From contig CAXKVR010000043.1 of NCBI GenBank assembly GCA_964058845.1, forward strand, positions 124,001 through 188,000: 64,000 nt of DNA. Direction: 5' to 3'. Origin of the DNA: Carex sylvatica (Eukaryota; Streptophyta; Magnoliopsida; Poales; Cyperaceae). The notes beneath the pieces were generated by a model. That model was not told where the DNA came from, ran no database searches, and saw only the letters and a list, made by a program, of their open reading frames with translations. Positions 46,275 to 56,414 of this stretch are shown here, in pieces. The stretch's first letter is position 1. Every line of letters begins with the position of its first letter. The translations under genes were made by a program, and so were the position numbers.

Positions 46275-46930
46275 AGAACTTACTTTTCAAACAATGTCTG
46301 CTGAAAACATGCCAGATCTTTTGAAGTGGTCCGCATTCTGGTGCGGTAGCATCTGAGGTAGAGATGTCGCGATCTGACTGGCATACATGTGTTGGGTCTC
46401 AATTGGGTCTCATCGGATACTTTGGAGCTTCTCGGGGAATCCAAACCACTAGTGTCATGGCTTGATTGATTTATCTGAGATGACTTAGAGCTGTCAGGTG
46501 AGAAAAAAAGCCCCAGATGAAGATCCGGAACCAGAACCAGATTCCTCCACTTCACTTATCTTCACCTCCAAATTAGGGATCCTGAGTTTGGTGTCCACCA
46601 CAGCCTCACTCTCTGATTCCTTGCACTCTTCAGGGGACTTTCTGGGCAATGGGACAGGTGGCTTCTTCAAATTGTCTCTCAAGGTGGCATCGGACCCACC
46701 TTGCGCCTCACTACTTCCTTCAGACTGCTGCTTGGCAGAGGTAAACTCGGAAAATCATATTTCTTATAGACATACTCGCCTGAATGCCTATCTACCCTGC
46801 CACTTATATAACGACCCTTTCTTAAATAAACAAGTAGCTTGGTGGGATGAAGGTTTGCATCTGTTTTTGAGTCCGGTTTGGAAGTCTCGGTCCTATTGCT
46901 GGACTCATCTGCCAGCAAGTATAACAGAGA
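46275..46930 (-). pseudogene. Deleted copy of the DUF789 gene's large exon
   Basis: It matches pieces of 62077-63190 in the same order: the exon end with its donor, then a jump to the segment around 62317, then a jump to 62713 and on to about 63190. The DUF789 domain core is thus removed. Shared protein pieces include NLKKPPVPLP, ESGSGSGSSSG and DRHSGEYVY. Where the parent has an Arg codon CGA after GPRPP, this copy has TGA with an insertion, so it cannot encode the protein. Confidence 0.82.
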
Positions 46931-46939
46931 TATAGAAAA

Positions 46940-47230
46940 ATTAATTACGTTGTCACTAAATAAAAGGAAAATAAGAATTATACAAATGACAACGATAACA
47001 ATACAGATCCAGCCAGCTGATTAGATAACAATTTGAGAGCACCTCAAGCTGGAGCTTGCCAAAAAGATCTTGTTCACAGCGCCTTTTTGTGGCCATGTAC
47101 ACTAGTCTCTGATTTTGGTACCGCACTATGTTTCAGTCCAGCTCAGAAGGCAGGTTTCGATTCAGCACCAATATCATACTTCATTTACATTCTTAGGGTT
47201 TCTTGGGGGGTTTTGGTGCTAACTGTAGAG
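46940..47230. repeat. Right member of the local duplication
   Basis: Second copy of 45939-46255, on the other side of the DUF789 pseudogene, so the pseudogene is bracketed by direct repeats. Confidence 0.65.
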
Positions 47231-47639
47231 ACAGTAGATCTGGATAGATGATGTTCAATTTAGCCTAGACTTTCATAGGGATTTTTTCTATATTTGTGGC
47301 AGAGTGGAGCTCTCGATTTTAGATTTAAAATGGAGTGAGGCAAACGGAAAACTGAAGAGGAAATTTGTAATGAAGAGAAAAGATGGGATCCAAGAGTGGA
47401 CTTATTTTAAAAAATGGGGCAGGGTGGGGGGGAGGAGGTCAGGAACCACATTTCTTGTGGGCACCGAGAAACCGCACGCAGTTTATGAAAAGACAAAACA
47501 GTCTGCCGAGAAAGGAAGTTAGAACAGTCGTTACGGAAAGACGTACATAATTTATTCCACCCGCTGATTCACCTGATCTGTATATGCTAATCAATATCTC
47601 TAAATATTTCATCCTGATAGAAAGAATCACAATGATTAA

Positions 47640-48420
47640 CTCATCTCTTCAGTCTTTTCCTTTTCTGACCCGCTCCCCCCAAATAGAGTGATATGTTTAA
47701 TGTTAATTGTACAAGTTTGAACACCAACAAGTAAAAACAAAAAAATGCGAGGGAAAATGTTGGATTACATATATGGCCGCTTAGTAGAAAGCAGTGCTGC
47801 GTTAGGCCAAGGTCAGTCATTCCGTAGAACAACATATGATCTGTACCAAAAAGAAACGTCGATAGTATCTGTTCAGGCAATTCAGCAAACACCTTGCAAA
47901 AAAAAAAGTTGAAGCGTCAATTTAATCACTGGAACTTACCGAAAGTACCTTTGTTGGACTCCCATTGAGATTTGAGCAGTCTTGCTTGTCGCTTAAACAC
48001 CTAAAATTCCCAAATAGAAAAGAAAAATAAATAGTCACTATTTCAGCGCTAGAATCTGGAACTCGAACCAAACTTTGAGAAATTGCAAACATTGGCATAA
48101 AGGAGATACCGTGAAATTGGCCAGAAAACAAAATTAAAACATAAAGAGAGAAGAGAAGAGAAAAGAAGACCATGTACCTGAATCTAATTATGCCTGTCTG
48201 TCGTGCGAGCGAAATTCCTCGCTGGGGTGGAGACCATCACCTCCAGACTTGCATCGTCTCGTCTTGTCTATTCTTCTTTTATTTTAGTCAAATTTGGGGT
48301 AGAGACGGAGGTGAGAGAGAAATTTTAAGCGCGATGGCAGGAGCGGGAGGAAAGGAGAAATAAGGAGCAAACTAAAGAGGAAGCTCGAGAAATGGCAGTG
48401 ACCCCCTTCGCTGTTGAATT
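47640..48420 (-). other. Possible unrecognised exon cluster
   Basis: Two stretches look exon-like on the minus strand. 47998 to about 47945 follows GGAATTTTAG and reads VFKRQARLLKSQWESNK before a donor. About 47893 downward follows a T-run plus AAG and reads VFAELPEQILSTFLFGTDHM. A further donor-like CAGGTACATGG lies near 48175 after a possible leader. I cannot build a complete frame or name a family; it may be chance or another gene relic. 47230-47640 shows nothing. Confidence 0.2.
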
Positions 48421-49325
48421 CGGATCCGCTAATAATTATAACCCAAATTTGAGTTTGGATCCGAACTGTTCGATCAGGATCCGAACTGGATATATATTTA
48501 ACTCTGGCCTGTCCCTGTCGTACTTATGATGAGAGAATTAAGAGATGGCAACTTGTTTTTTATTTTAATATTTGTATGGATTGTGTAATGTCCTAGGATT
48601 TAAGAATAATTACAATAATTGAGACAGAATTAATAATTTATCATTTTACGGACTTAATTGTTGTTGTGAGTTGTGAGCCGCCGCGTATAGATCGCCTGCT
48701 GGTTGTCGCCTTTCTCATATGTGGTCTTTCACTCAACTTTTGTGCTTTCGTTACTTTTTTTTTACTTTTAATTGAAAGAATTGAAAAACAATAATTTTTT
48801 TCATACAACAAGCTAAAAAACGAGCTGAGCGGAGCAATATTTGAACTCGTTTATGTTTTTTTTTTAATTAATAGCTTTAAATGTCTACTAACGATTTCAT
48901 TAATAAAAAAAATAGATTTACAACGAGTCAAATGACTCTATTTTCTATATCTAAACTCATTTATTCTCATAAAATCTCATAAATTACTCTAATCAACTAA
49001 TTACATATCTACTCTTAAACATGTTGAATAAATAAATTTAATTTAGTATTTTGTGAAATATCTAGAATATTATAGAAAAATATCTAGGAGATAAGTATTA
49101 TAGAAAGGTAGAGAATATCTAAGTCTAGAATATTCATGAAAAATATCTAGATATTTTGTATGAGGTGTAATAGGTCTAGAATATTCTTAGTAGTATAAAT
49201 AGAGGTGGCATGCACTTGAGATGTAACCAACAAAACCAAGAAGAGATAAAACAAGTCTTTTAAGAGCATCTTGTGTCTCTCCTTCACATACTTTCTCAAA
49301 CTCCACCAAAACATATAAAAACAAT
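48421..49325. other. Intergenic, no gene seen
   Basis: AT-rich sequence. 48422-48500 holds a GGATCCGAACTG/AGGATCCGAACTGG fragment like the MITE arms at 24229. There is no exon. Confidence 0.45.
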
Positions 49326-49591
49326 TAGGGATGTAAACAATCGGATATGGATTGGATAGTGGCCTTACTGTAATCGTATCTATTATAATTTTTCAGATAC
49401 AGATCGGATATTAAATATTACGGATACGGATCGGATATCGGACGGATACAGATATTTTTCATAATTAGCTTGTTGATTACAAAATATCTATTATATTATT
49501 AAAATATTAGTTACTAATTATGTCATAGTGTTATATTATTCATCAAAATATATATCTAGATGCAATTTAATAAATCAATTTAAGAACATAT

Positions 49592-50306
49592 TGTAAGAAA
49601 ATATAATTGTGTGGCCCAAAATAAAACATTAGGCCTGATTTAATGGACTGATTTAATAGCATAATTAAATGGCTTAATTAATAAATCCATAATAAAGGAT
49701 GCTAATTAAAAGGTGCATTGCTTTAGCGCCATAATAACAGATGTATCTAATTAAATGATGCATCATTTGACTCATGCAAGTTAAGTCAGCAGAACGTTTT
49801 AAGTAAAACAAATTAAAAGGTGCGTATTAAAAGGTGCGTAAGATTCATCTCCCCTGAAATAAAACAAATTAAGTCGGCAGATACAGGCACCCTTTAATTC
49901 GCTGGCTGCGCTATCCATCTTATGCATCTCCCCTATAAATATTGCTTTAATGACAGGCAGTAAAAAAAAAAAAAAAAAGTGAATTCTAATAGTAAGGTTG
50001 ATCCTCTCTTCATCGATATTTTCATAAAGAACAAGTTGTCATTACTTAGAAAGAGAAAGAGGAGAGAAATCGCTTTACGGTTCTTCTGACGGTTTGCGAA
50101 GAACGTTTCAAGTATTGTTCTAGAGATTACTATGGAGAAAGGTATGTAATCTATTTGATTGATTTAAACGTGGAGACTTTGATTTCTAAGATCTTTGATT
50201 TGCTTTTGATGATTTTTAATTCCGCTATCGAAACTTTAAAGATGATTAGTTGTACTAATGATAATGATTGTGTGTAAGTAGTTGAGCACGATAACATCTA
50301 CTTACA
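49592..50306 (+). repeat. 5' LTR of the Copia element
   Basis: Starts TGTAAGAAAATATAATTG and ends ATCTACTTACA. CCCCTATAAATATTGC near 49931-49946 is a likely TATA box for element transcription. A 17-base A-run follows shortly after. Confidence 0.95.
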
Positions 50307-50307
50307 T

Positions 50308-50319
50308 GTGGTATCAGAG
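50308..50319 (+). other. Primer-binding site (initiator Met tRNA)
   Basis: TGGTATCAGAGC lies one base inside the 5' LTR. It is complementary to the 3' end of plant initiator-Met tRNA, the usual Copia primer. Confidence 0.95.
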
Positions 50320-51018
50320 CTTCAGGTTTTGGAATTCATATTCTCCCGAATAAGTTATTTATTTATTTTTATTTTTATTTTTTATGAATTTATCATTATT
50401 ATTATTATTTTCTTTTAATGATTTGTGATCGAAATTTGCGGTAACTTTGAATTATGACGGTATTGCTAGACACCAAAGTGTTCTTACCATAAAGAAATCA
50501 AAGTATGATATTTTTTTATAAACCGTAGATTAAAAATTAATTTATCATTTATTAAGATTATATGATATTAAAATCTGTCATATACTAAATTTAATGGTTT
50601 AATTAATTAGTAGATTATGAGATTTTATGAATTGCCCAAAGGTTGATTGCGATCTCATAATTTACACAACTTAAGTTGACAATTTACGTTATTCCTCAAT
50701 TGTTGGTTACCCAAAGGCAACAACATGTATTGAAACAATAAAATTATCATATTAAAGTATTTTCTAGTAAAATATTACGTTTAATATATCTTAATAATTC
50801 CCAAAGGATAATTACGATATATTAATTAAGTTATTGCTTCAAAAATCTGAAATTATAAATCTGAAATGATAAATTATTGTATTATGTCTCCTATCTTCTA
50901 ATCTTTTTGAGTTAAATTTTATTTTTCATAACTTTCCTTGTGATCTTCTCTTCTGATCTTCTAATTTTATCTTCTTATCTTCTTTTCCTTTTAAATTACA
51001 GTTAATGTACCTGTATCG

Positions 51019-54000
51019 ATGCAATCGCATGCATCATCTGTGACAGTCTTTAATGGTCTTAACTTTGCTGAATGGAATGAACAAGTCGAATTTCACTTAG
51101 GTGCACAGGACTTGGACATAGCATTATTACTCGATAAACCCGATGCTATAACTGATGAAAGCAGTGAGGAAGATAAGGCCTTTATGGCAGACTGGGAACG
51201 TTCTAACAGATTATGCCTTATATTTTTGCAAATGACGGTTGATGGAAACATTAAGGTTGCTCTTCCGGAGACGGATAACGCTCAAGAGTTTCTAGCAAAC
51301 GTCAAGGCACGCTCACATACAGCCGATAAGTCGCTGGCCGGTGCACTTATGGCAAAACTTACCACCATGAAGTTTGATGGTAGCCGCACTATGCATGCAC
51401 ATATCATAGAAATGACATCTCTCTCCGCAAAACTTAGGAGTTTGGGAATGACGGTTGACGAAGGGTTTCTAGTTCAATTTATTTTGAACTCTCTGCCGAA
51501 TGATGTTTATAGTCCGTTCCAAATTAATTATAATGCTCAAGAGAAGAAATGGAACATAAATGAATTGACTAGTAAACTTGTTCAGGAAGAGGCAAGGCTT
51601 AAGGAAATGAAACCTAACACTGTTCATTTTTCAAACCTAGAAGTTGGATCGGGTTCTAATGCTAAACCAGGGAAAGCTAAGACCAAGAAGAAGGGGAAAG
51701 CCTTTCAGGTGTCTTCTAATGCAAGCTTCAAGAAAGAAGGGAACAAACAAAAGTGTCATTTTTGTCGTAAGATGGGTCACTTTCAGAAGGATTGTCTGAA
51801 AAGGAAGGTTTGGTTCGAAAAGAAAGGTATGAATTATACTTTTGTTACTTTTGAGTCAAATTTTATTGATGTTCCTAATAATACTTGGTGGATTGACTCG
51901 GGCTCTACAACTCATATTTCAAATAACTTACAGGGATTTCTTACGATCCAAACCACAAGCCAAAGTCGACAAAGTGAAAGATATGTAATTATGGGCAATA
52001 AAGACAAGGTGCCAGTGGAAGGTGTCGGTACATACCGACTTATATTAGGTTCTGGCAATATTGTCGATTTGTATGATACACTATATGTACCTTTGTTTTC
52101 TCGCAACTTATTATCTGTATCTAAGTTGGATGATTGTGGCTATGTATTTAAATTTGGATCTAAATGCTTTAGTTTATATAAAAATAATTGCATGATTGGT
52201 TGTGGCAATTTGATTGATGGATTATATAAATTAGAGTTAGATAATTCTTATGTCGAATCTCTGATTACTGTGAACAATACTATTGGAATGAAAAGAAATA
52301 TGAATGATGAAAAGTCTGCGTACTTGTGGCACAAAAGATTGGGTCATATATCCAAAGAAAGAATGCAACGTTTAGTGAAGTCTGAAGTTCTTCCAAACTT
52401 GGATTTTACTGACTTAGGTGTATGTATCGACTGTATAAAAGGCAAACAGACGAAACATACTAAGAAAGGTGCCACTCGTAGCTCTCAACTTCTAGAAATA
52501 ATTCACACGGATATTTGTGGACCATTTGATGTTCCCTTCTTTAATAAAGAAAAGTATTTCATCACCTTCATCGATGATTTCTCACGTTATGGATTTGTTT
52601 ATCTTCTAAATGAGAAATCACAATCTATTGATGCACTTGAGGTGTTTATAAATGAGGTTGAAAGACAGTTAGAAAAACAAGTGAAAATCATTCGATCTGA
52701 TCGCGGTGGGGAATTTTATGGTAGATATGACGAATCAGGACAAAATCCTGGACCCTTTGCTAAATTCTTAGAAAAGCGTGGTATATGTGCACAATACACT
52801 GTGCCCGGCACACCACAACAAAATGGTGTTGCTGAACGTCGTAACAGAACACTTATGGACATGGTTCGGAGTATGCTCAGTCACTCAACTGTGCCTAAAT
52901 CTTTGTGGATGTATGCACTTAAGACAGCCATGTATTTACTAAACCGGGTTCCAAGTAAGGCAGTAGAAAGGACTCCTTTCGAACTGTGGACAGGAAGGAA
53001 ACCTAGTTTGCGTCATATACATGTATGGGGTTGCCCTGCGGAGGTACGTTTGTATAACCCACATGAAAAGAAATTGGATTTCAGAACTGTTAGCAGATTC
53101 TTTATTGGATATCCAGAGAAATCCAAAGGTTTCAGATTTTACTGTCCGAATCATAGCACGAGAATTGTTGAATCCGGAAATGCACGTTTCATCGAGAATG
53201 CTGAAGTCAGTGTAAGAATTTCTGATCAGTGTAATTCTGATCTTCAGGAAATTACAGAACAAGTTACTGTTCCTTTTTCTGTTGTTTCGAAAGTAGTTGT
53301 TCCGACTGTTATTTCGAAAGTACTTATTCCGACGGTTCCAGAACAACAAACTGCTACTGAAGACATTCTGATTGATGACAACGTTGTTGATGATGTAGTT
53401 GAACCAAACGATATAACATTAAGAAGGTCTACCCGTGAACGGAGATCAGCTATATCTAACGATTATTTGGTTTATCTACAAGAATCTGAAATTGATTCTG
53501 CAATTGATGATCCGGTTTCATACAAGAAAGCTATTGAATGTGAAGAATCCGATAAATGGATTGCTGCCATGAAAGATGAGTTAAAATCTATGGAACAAAA
53601 TCAAGTTTGGGATCTCGTCAAATTGCCTCACGATTCCAAGCAAGTTGGATGTAAATGGATCTTTAAGATTAAACGTGACTCAAAAGGTAAAATTGAACGA
53701 TATAAAGCTAGATTGGTTGCCAAAGGTTTCACTCAGAAAGACGGCATTGATTATAAAGAGACATTTTCGCCTGTCTCTAAGAAAGATTCTTTGCGTATCA
53801 TCATGGCTTTAGTGGCTCATTACGATCTTGAGTTACACCAAATGGACGTTAAAACTGCTTTTCTGAACGGTGAACTCGAAGAGGAAGTCTACATGGCTCA
53901 GCCCGAGGGCTTTTCAATTGGAGGAAAGGATATGGTTTGCAAATTGAAAAGGTCAATATATGGGCTGAAACAAGCATCACGGCAATGGTATCTCAAGTTC

Positions 54001-55080
54001 AATGATGTGATTACTTCTTTTGGTTTTAAGGAAAACATTGTTGATCGTTGTATATACTTGAAGGTCAGTGGGAGTAAGATAATGTTTCTAGTTCTATATG
54101 TTGACGATATTTTACTTGCGACTAACGATCTTGGTATGATGAAAAGCACCAAGAATTTTCTCTCGAAGAATTTCGAAATGAAAGATATGGGCGAGGCAAA
54201 CTATGTGATAGGAATAGAAATATTTCGTGATCGATCACAAGGTTTGTTAGGATTGTCTCAGAATATATATATTAACAAGATTCTCGAGAGATTTAAGATG
54301 GAGAAATGTTCGGCTGGTAAGGTACCGATTCAGAAAGGGGATAAATTTGGTTTATATCAATGTCCTAAAAATGAATTGGAAAATGAAGAAATGAATAATA
54401 TTCCTTATGCTTCCATTGTGGGTAGTTTAATGTATGCACAGACTTGTACAAGACCAGATATCAGTTTTGCTGTAGGAATGCTTGGACGTTATCAAAGCAA
54501 TCCTGGAATAGAACATTGGAAGGCAGCAAAGAAAGTTTTACGATATCTTCAAGGTACTAAAGATCACATGTTGACGTATAGAAGATCAAACTACTTAGAG
54601 ACAGTCGGTTATTCAGATTCAGACTATGCCGGGTGTTGTGATACACGAAAATCCACTTGCGGATATGTGTATCTTCTAGCTGGCGGAGCAATCTCATGGA
54701 AAAGTGTGAAGCAGACGGTAATCGCTGCATCCACTATGGAAGCCGAGTTCGTGGCATGTTTTGAAGCCATGGTACAAGGATTATGGCTACGGAAGTTTAT
54801 TTCAGGACTTGGAATTGTCGACAGTATTGCCAAGCCGCTGAAAATTTATTGTGATAATTTTGCAGCAGTCTTCTTCAGCAAAAACGACAAGTACTCTAAA
54901 GGTGCCAAACACATGGAGATTAAGTACTTTGCCGTGAAAGAAGAAGTAAAGAAACAAACAATAACAATACAGCATATAAGCACAGAGATGATGATCGCTG
55001 ATCCTTTGACGAAAGGATTACCACCCAAGATATTTCACGAACATGTCGAAAGAATGGGAATAGTTATCTGTGATAAATGA
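51019..55080 (+). CDS. Copia Gag-Pol polyprotein (1353 aa)
   Basis: One uninterrupted frame has the Copia domain order. The Gag region (1-240) is followed by a CCHC zinc knuckle, CHFCRKMGHFQKDC, near 245. The aspartic protease site WWIDSGSTTH is near 291. The integrase zinc-binding region starts LWHKRLGH (about 436), and the integrase core has acidic residues in HTDICGPF (about 495) and DRGGEF (about 560), then PGTPQQNGVAERRN. Reverse transcriptase runs from about 845, with KARLVAKGFTQKDGIDY, MDVKTAFLNGELEEEVYM and the catalytic YVDDILL near 1026. RNase H has SDSDYAGC near 1200 and a C-terminal ADPLTKGLP. Integrase before reverse transcriptase defines Ty1/Copia. The exact lineage is not assigned. 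Full length and lack of stops fit a recently active copy. Confidence 0.97.
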   Translation: MQSHASSVTVFNGLNFAEWNEQVEFHLGAQDLDIALLLDKPDAITDESSEEDKAFMADWERSNRLCLIFLQMTVDGNIKVALPETDNAQEFLANVKARSHTADKSLAGALMAKLTTMKFDGSRTMHAHIIEMTSLSAKLRSLGMTVDEGFLVQFILNSLPNDVYSPFQINYNAQEKKWNINELTSKLVQEEARLKEMKPNTVHFSNLEVGSGSNAKPGKAKTKKKGKAFQVSSNASFKKEGNKQKCHFCRKMGHFQKDCLKRKVWFEKKGMNYTFVTFESNFIDVPNNTWWIDSGSTTHISNNLQGFLTIQTTSQSRQSERYVIMGNKDKVPVEGVGTYRLILGSGNIVDLYDTLYVPLFSRNLLSVSKLDDCGYVFKFGSKCFSLYKNNCMIGCGNLIDGLYKLELDNSYVESLITVNNTIGMKRNMNDEKSAYLWHKRLGHISKERMQRLVKSEVLPNLDFTDLGVCIDCIKGKQTKHTKKGATRSSQLLEIIHTDICGPFDVPFFNKEKYFITFIDDFSRYGFVYLLNEKSQSIDALEVFINEVERQLEKQVKIIRSDRGGEFYGRYDESGQNPGPFAKFLEKRGICAQYTVPGTPQQNGVAERRNRTLMDMVRSMLSHSTVPKSLWMYALKTAMYLLNRVPSKAVERTPFELWTGRKPSLRHIHVWGCPAEVRLYNPHEKKLDFRTVSRFFIGYPEKSKGFRFYCPNHSTRIVESGNARFIENAEVSVRISDQCNSDLQEITEQVTVPFSVVSKVVVPTVISKVLIPTVPEQQTATEDILIDDNVVDDVVEPNDITLRRSTRERRSAISNDYLVYLQESEIDSAIDDPVSYKKAIECEESDKWIAAMKDELKSMEQNQVWDLVKLPHDSKQVGCKWIFKIKRDSKGKIERYKARLVAKGFTQKDGIDYKETFSPVSKKDSLRIIMALVAHYDLELHQMDVKTAFLNGELEEEVYMAQPEGFSIGGKDMVCKLKRSIYGLKQASRQWYLKFNDVITSFGFKENIVDRCIYLKVSGSKIMFLVLYVDDILLATNDLGMMKSTKNFLSKNFEMKDMGEANYVIGIEIFRDRSQGLLGLSQNIYINKILERFKMEKCSAGKVPIQKGDKFGLYQCPKNELENEEMNNIPYASIVGSLMYAQTCTRPDISFAVGMLGRYQSNPGIEHWKAAKKVLRYLQGTKDHMLTYRRSNYLETVGYSDSDYAGCCDTRKSTCGYVYLLAGGAISWKSVKQTVIAASTMEAEFVACFEAMVQGLWLRKFISGLGIVDSIAKPLKIYCDNFAAVFFSKNDKYSKGAKHMEIKYFAVKEEVKKQTITIQHISTEMMIADPLTKGLPPKIFHEHVERMGIVICDK

Positions 55081-55472
55081 TTGTTGTAATTAAACTTATA
55101 TTATAGATGAATGATTATTTATGATATTATTATTGATTGATTGTTTCAAATACAATTCCTATTTATTAAAAGTATATATATATTATTGTTTTCTATTAAT
55201 AGAAATTTGTCTATATAAATTAGACAATTAACGTGGATCCTAAAGTATACCATTATGGTTTATATTAAGTTAGAATTAATAGTGTAGTACATGGAAGGAA
55301 GTTAGTAACAAATACTATTAGCAACCGCCATGACTCGTATTAATTTTACTTAAATATAAATATTATGATTTTAGAATTTATAAAAATAAAAAAAAAAATA
55401 AAATAAAATAAAGGCATACAATATTGTTGTGCACATTATGAACGTTGTAATGTCATAAAGTTTTATAATGGA

Positions 55473-55485
55473 CCAAGTGGGAGAA
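55473..55485 (+). other. Polypurine tract
   Basis: The purine-rich CAAGTGGGAGAA stretch directly before the 3' LTR is the expected plus-strand primer site. Confidence 0.85.
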
Positions 55486-56199
55486 TGTAAGAAAATATAA
55501 TTGTGTGGCCCAAAATAAAACATTAGGCCTGATTTAATGGACTGATTTAATAGCATAATTAAATGGCTTAATTAATAAATCCATAATAAAGGATGCTAAT
55601 TAAAAGGTGCATTGCTTTAGCGCCATAATAACAGATGTATCTAATTAAATGATGCATCATTTGACTCATGCAAGTTAAGTCAGCAGAACGTTTCAAGTAA
55701 AACAAATTAAAAGGTGCGTATTAAAAGGTGCGTAAGATTCATCTCCCCTGAAATAAAACAAATTAAGTCGGCAGATACAGGCATCCTTTAATTCGCTGGC
55801 TGCGCTATCCATCTTATGCATCTCCCCTATAAATATTGCTTTAATGACAGGCAGTAAAAAAAAAAAAAAAAGTGAATTCTAATAGTAAGGTTGATCCTCT
55901 CTTCATCGATATTTTCATAAAGAACAAGTTGTCATTACTTAGAAAGAGAAAGAGGAGAGAAATCGCTTTACGGTTCTTCTGACGGTTTGCGAAGAACGTT
56001 TCAAGTATTGTTCTAGAGATTACTATGGAGAAAGGTATGTAATCTATTTGATTGATTTAAACGTGGAGACTTTGATTTCTAAGATCTTTGATTTGCTTTT
56101 GATGATTTTTAATTCCGCTATCGAAACTTTAAAGATGATTAGTTGTACTAATGATAATGATTGTGTGTAAGTAGTTGAGCACGATAACATCTACTTACA
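55486..56199 (+). repeat. 3' LTR of the Copia element
   Basis: 714 bp, identical to the 5' LTR except for T/C in CAGAACGTTTYAAG, C/T in CAGGCAYCC and one fewer A in the A-run. Confidence 0.95.
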
Positions 56200-56414
56200 C
56201 ATATAACACATTTGTTGTAGTTTAAAAGTATAAACGGTCAGATATGGATAGTGAAAAGTCTTACTGTATTCTTATATGTTATAATTTTTTGGATACAGTT
56301 ACAGATACGGATAGTCTCGGATACGGATACGAATCAGATAATTTAGGTAATTTTTCGAATTTGGATCCAGACGAAATCGGATATATCCGATCCGTTTACA
56401 CCCCTAAACACAAT

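Larger units (their letters stand above)
49592..56199 (+). mobile_element. Complete Ty1/Copia LTR retrotransposon
   Basis: The 6608-bp element has TG...CA-bounded LTRs of 715 bp (49592-50306) and 714 bp (55486-56199). It is flanked by the 5-bp target duplication CATAT (49587-49591 and 56200-56204). A primer-binding site, a polypurine tract and a single intact gag-pol frame are all present. The LTRs differ by two substitutions plus one base in an A-run, so the insertion is very recent and the element may be autonomous. It sits inside a hAT-like MITE. Confidence 0.97.
49326..56406. mobile_element. hAT-like MITE (468 bp) split by a Copia insertion
   Basis: The left part 49326-49591 starts TAGGGATGTAAACAATCGG and the right part 56205-56406 ends GATCCGTTTACACCCCTA. 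Outer 8-bp duplications are AAAACAAT (49318-49325) and AACACAAT (56407-56414), one mismatch. Joined across the Copia element it matches the truncated relative at 24872. Confidence 0.85.

Noticed and set aside
49592..56199. Direct repeats as a CRISPR array or segmental duplication
   Set aside because: They are two LTRs with TG/CA ends, primer-binding site, polypurine tract and gag-pol between them.
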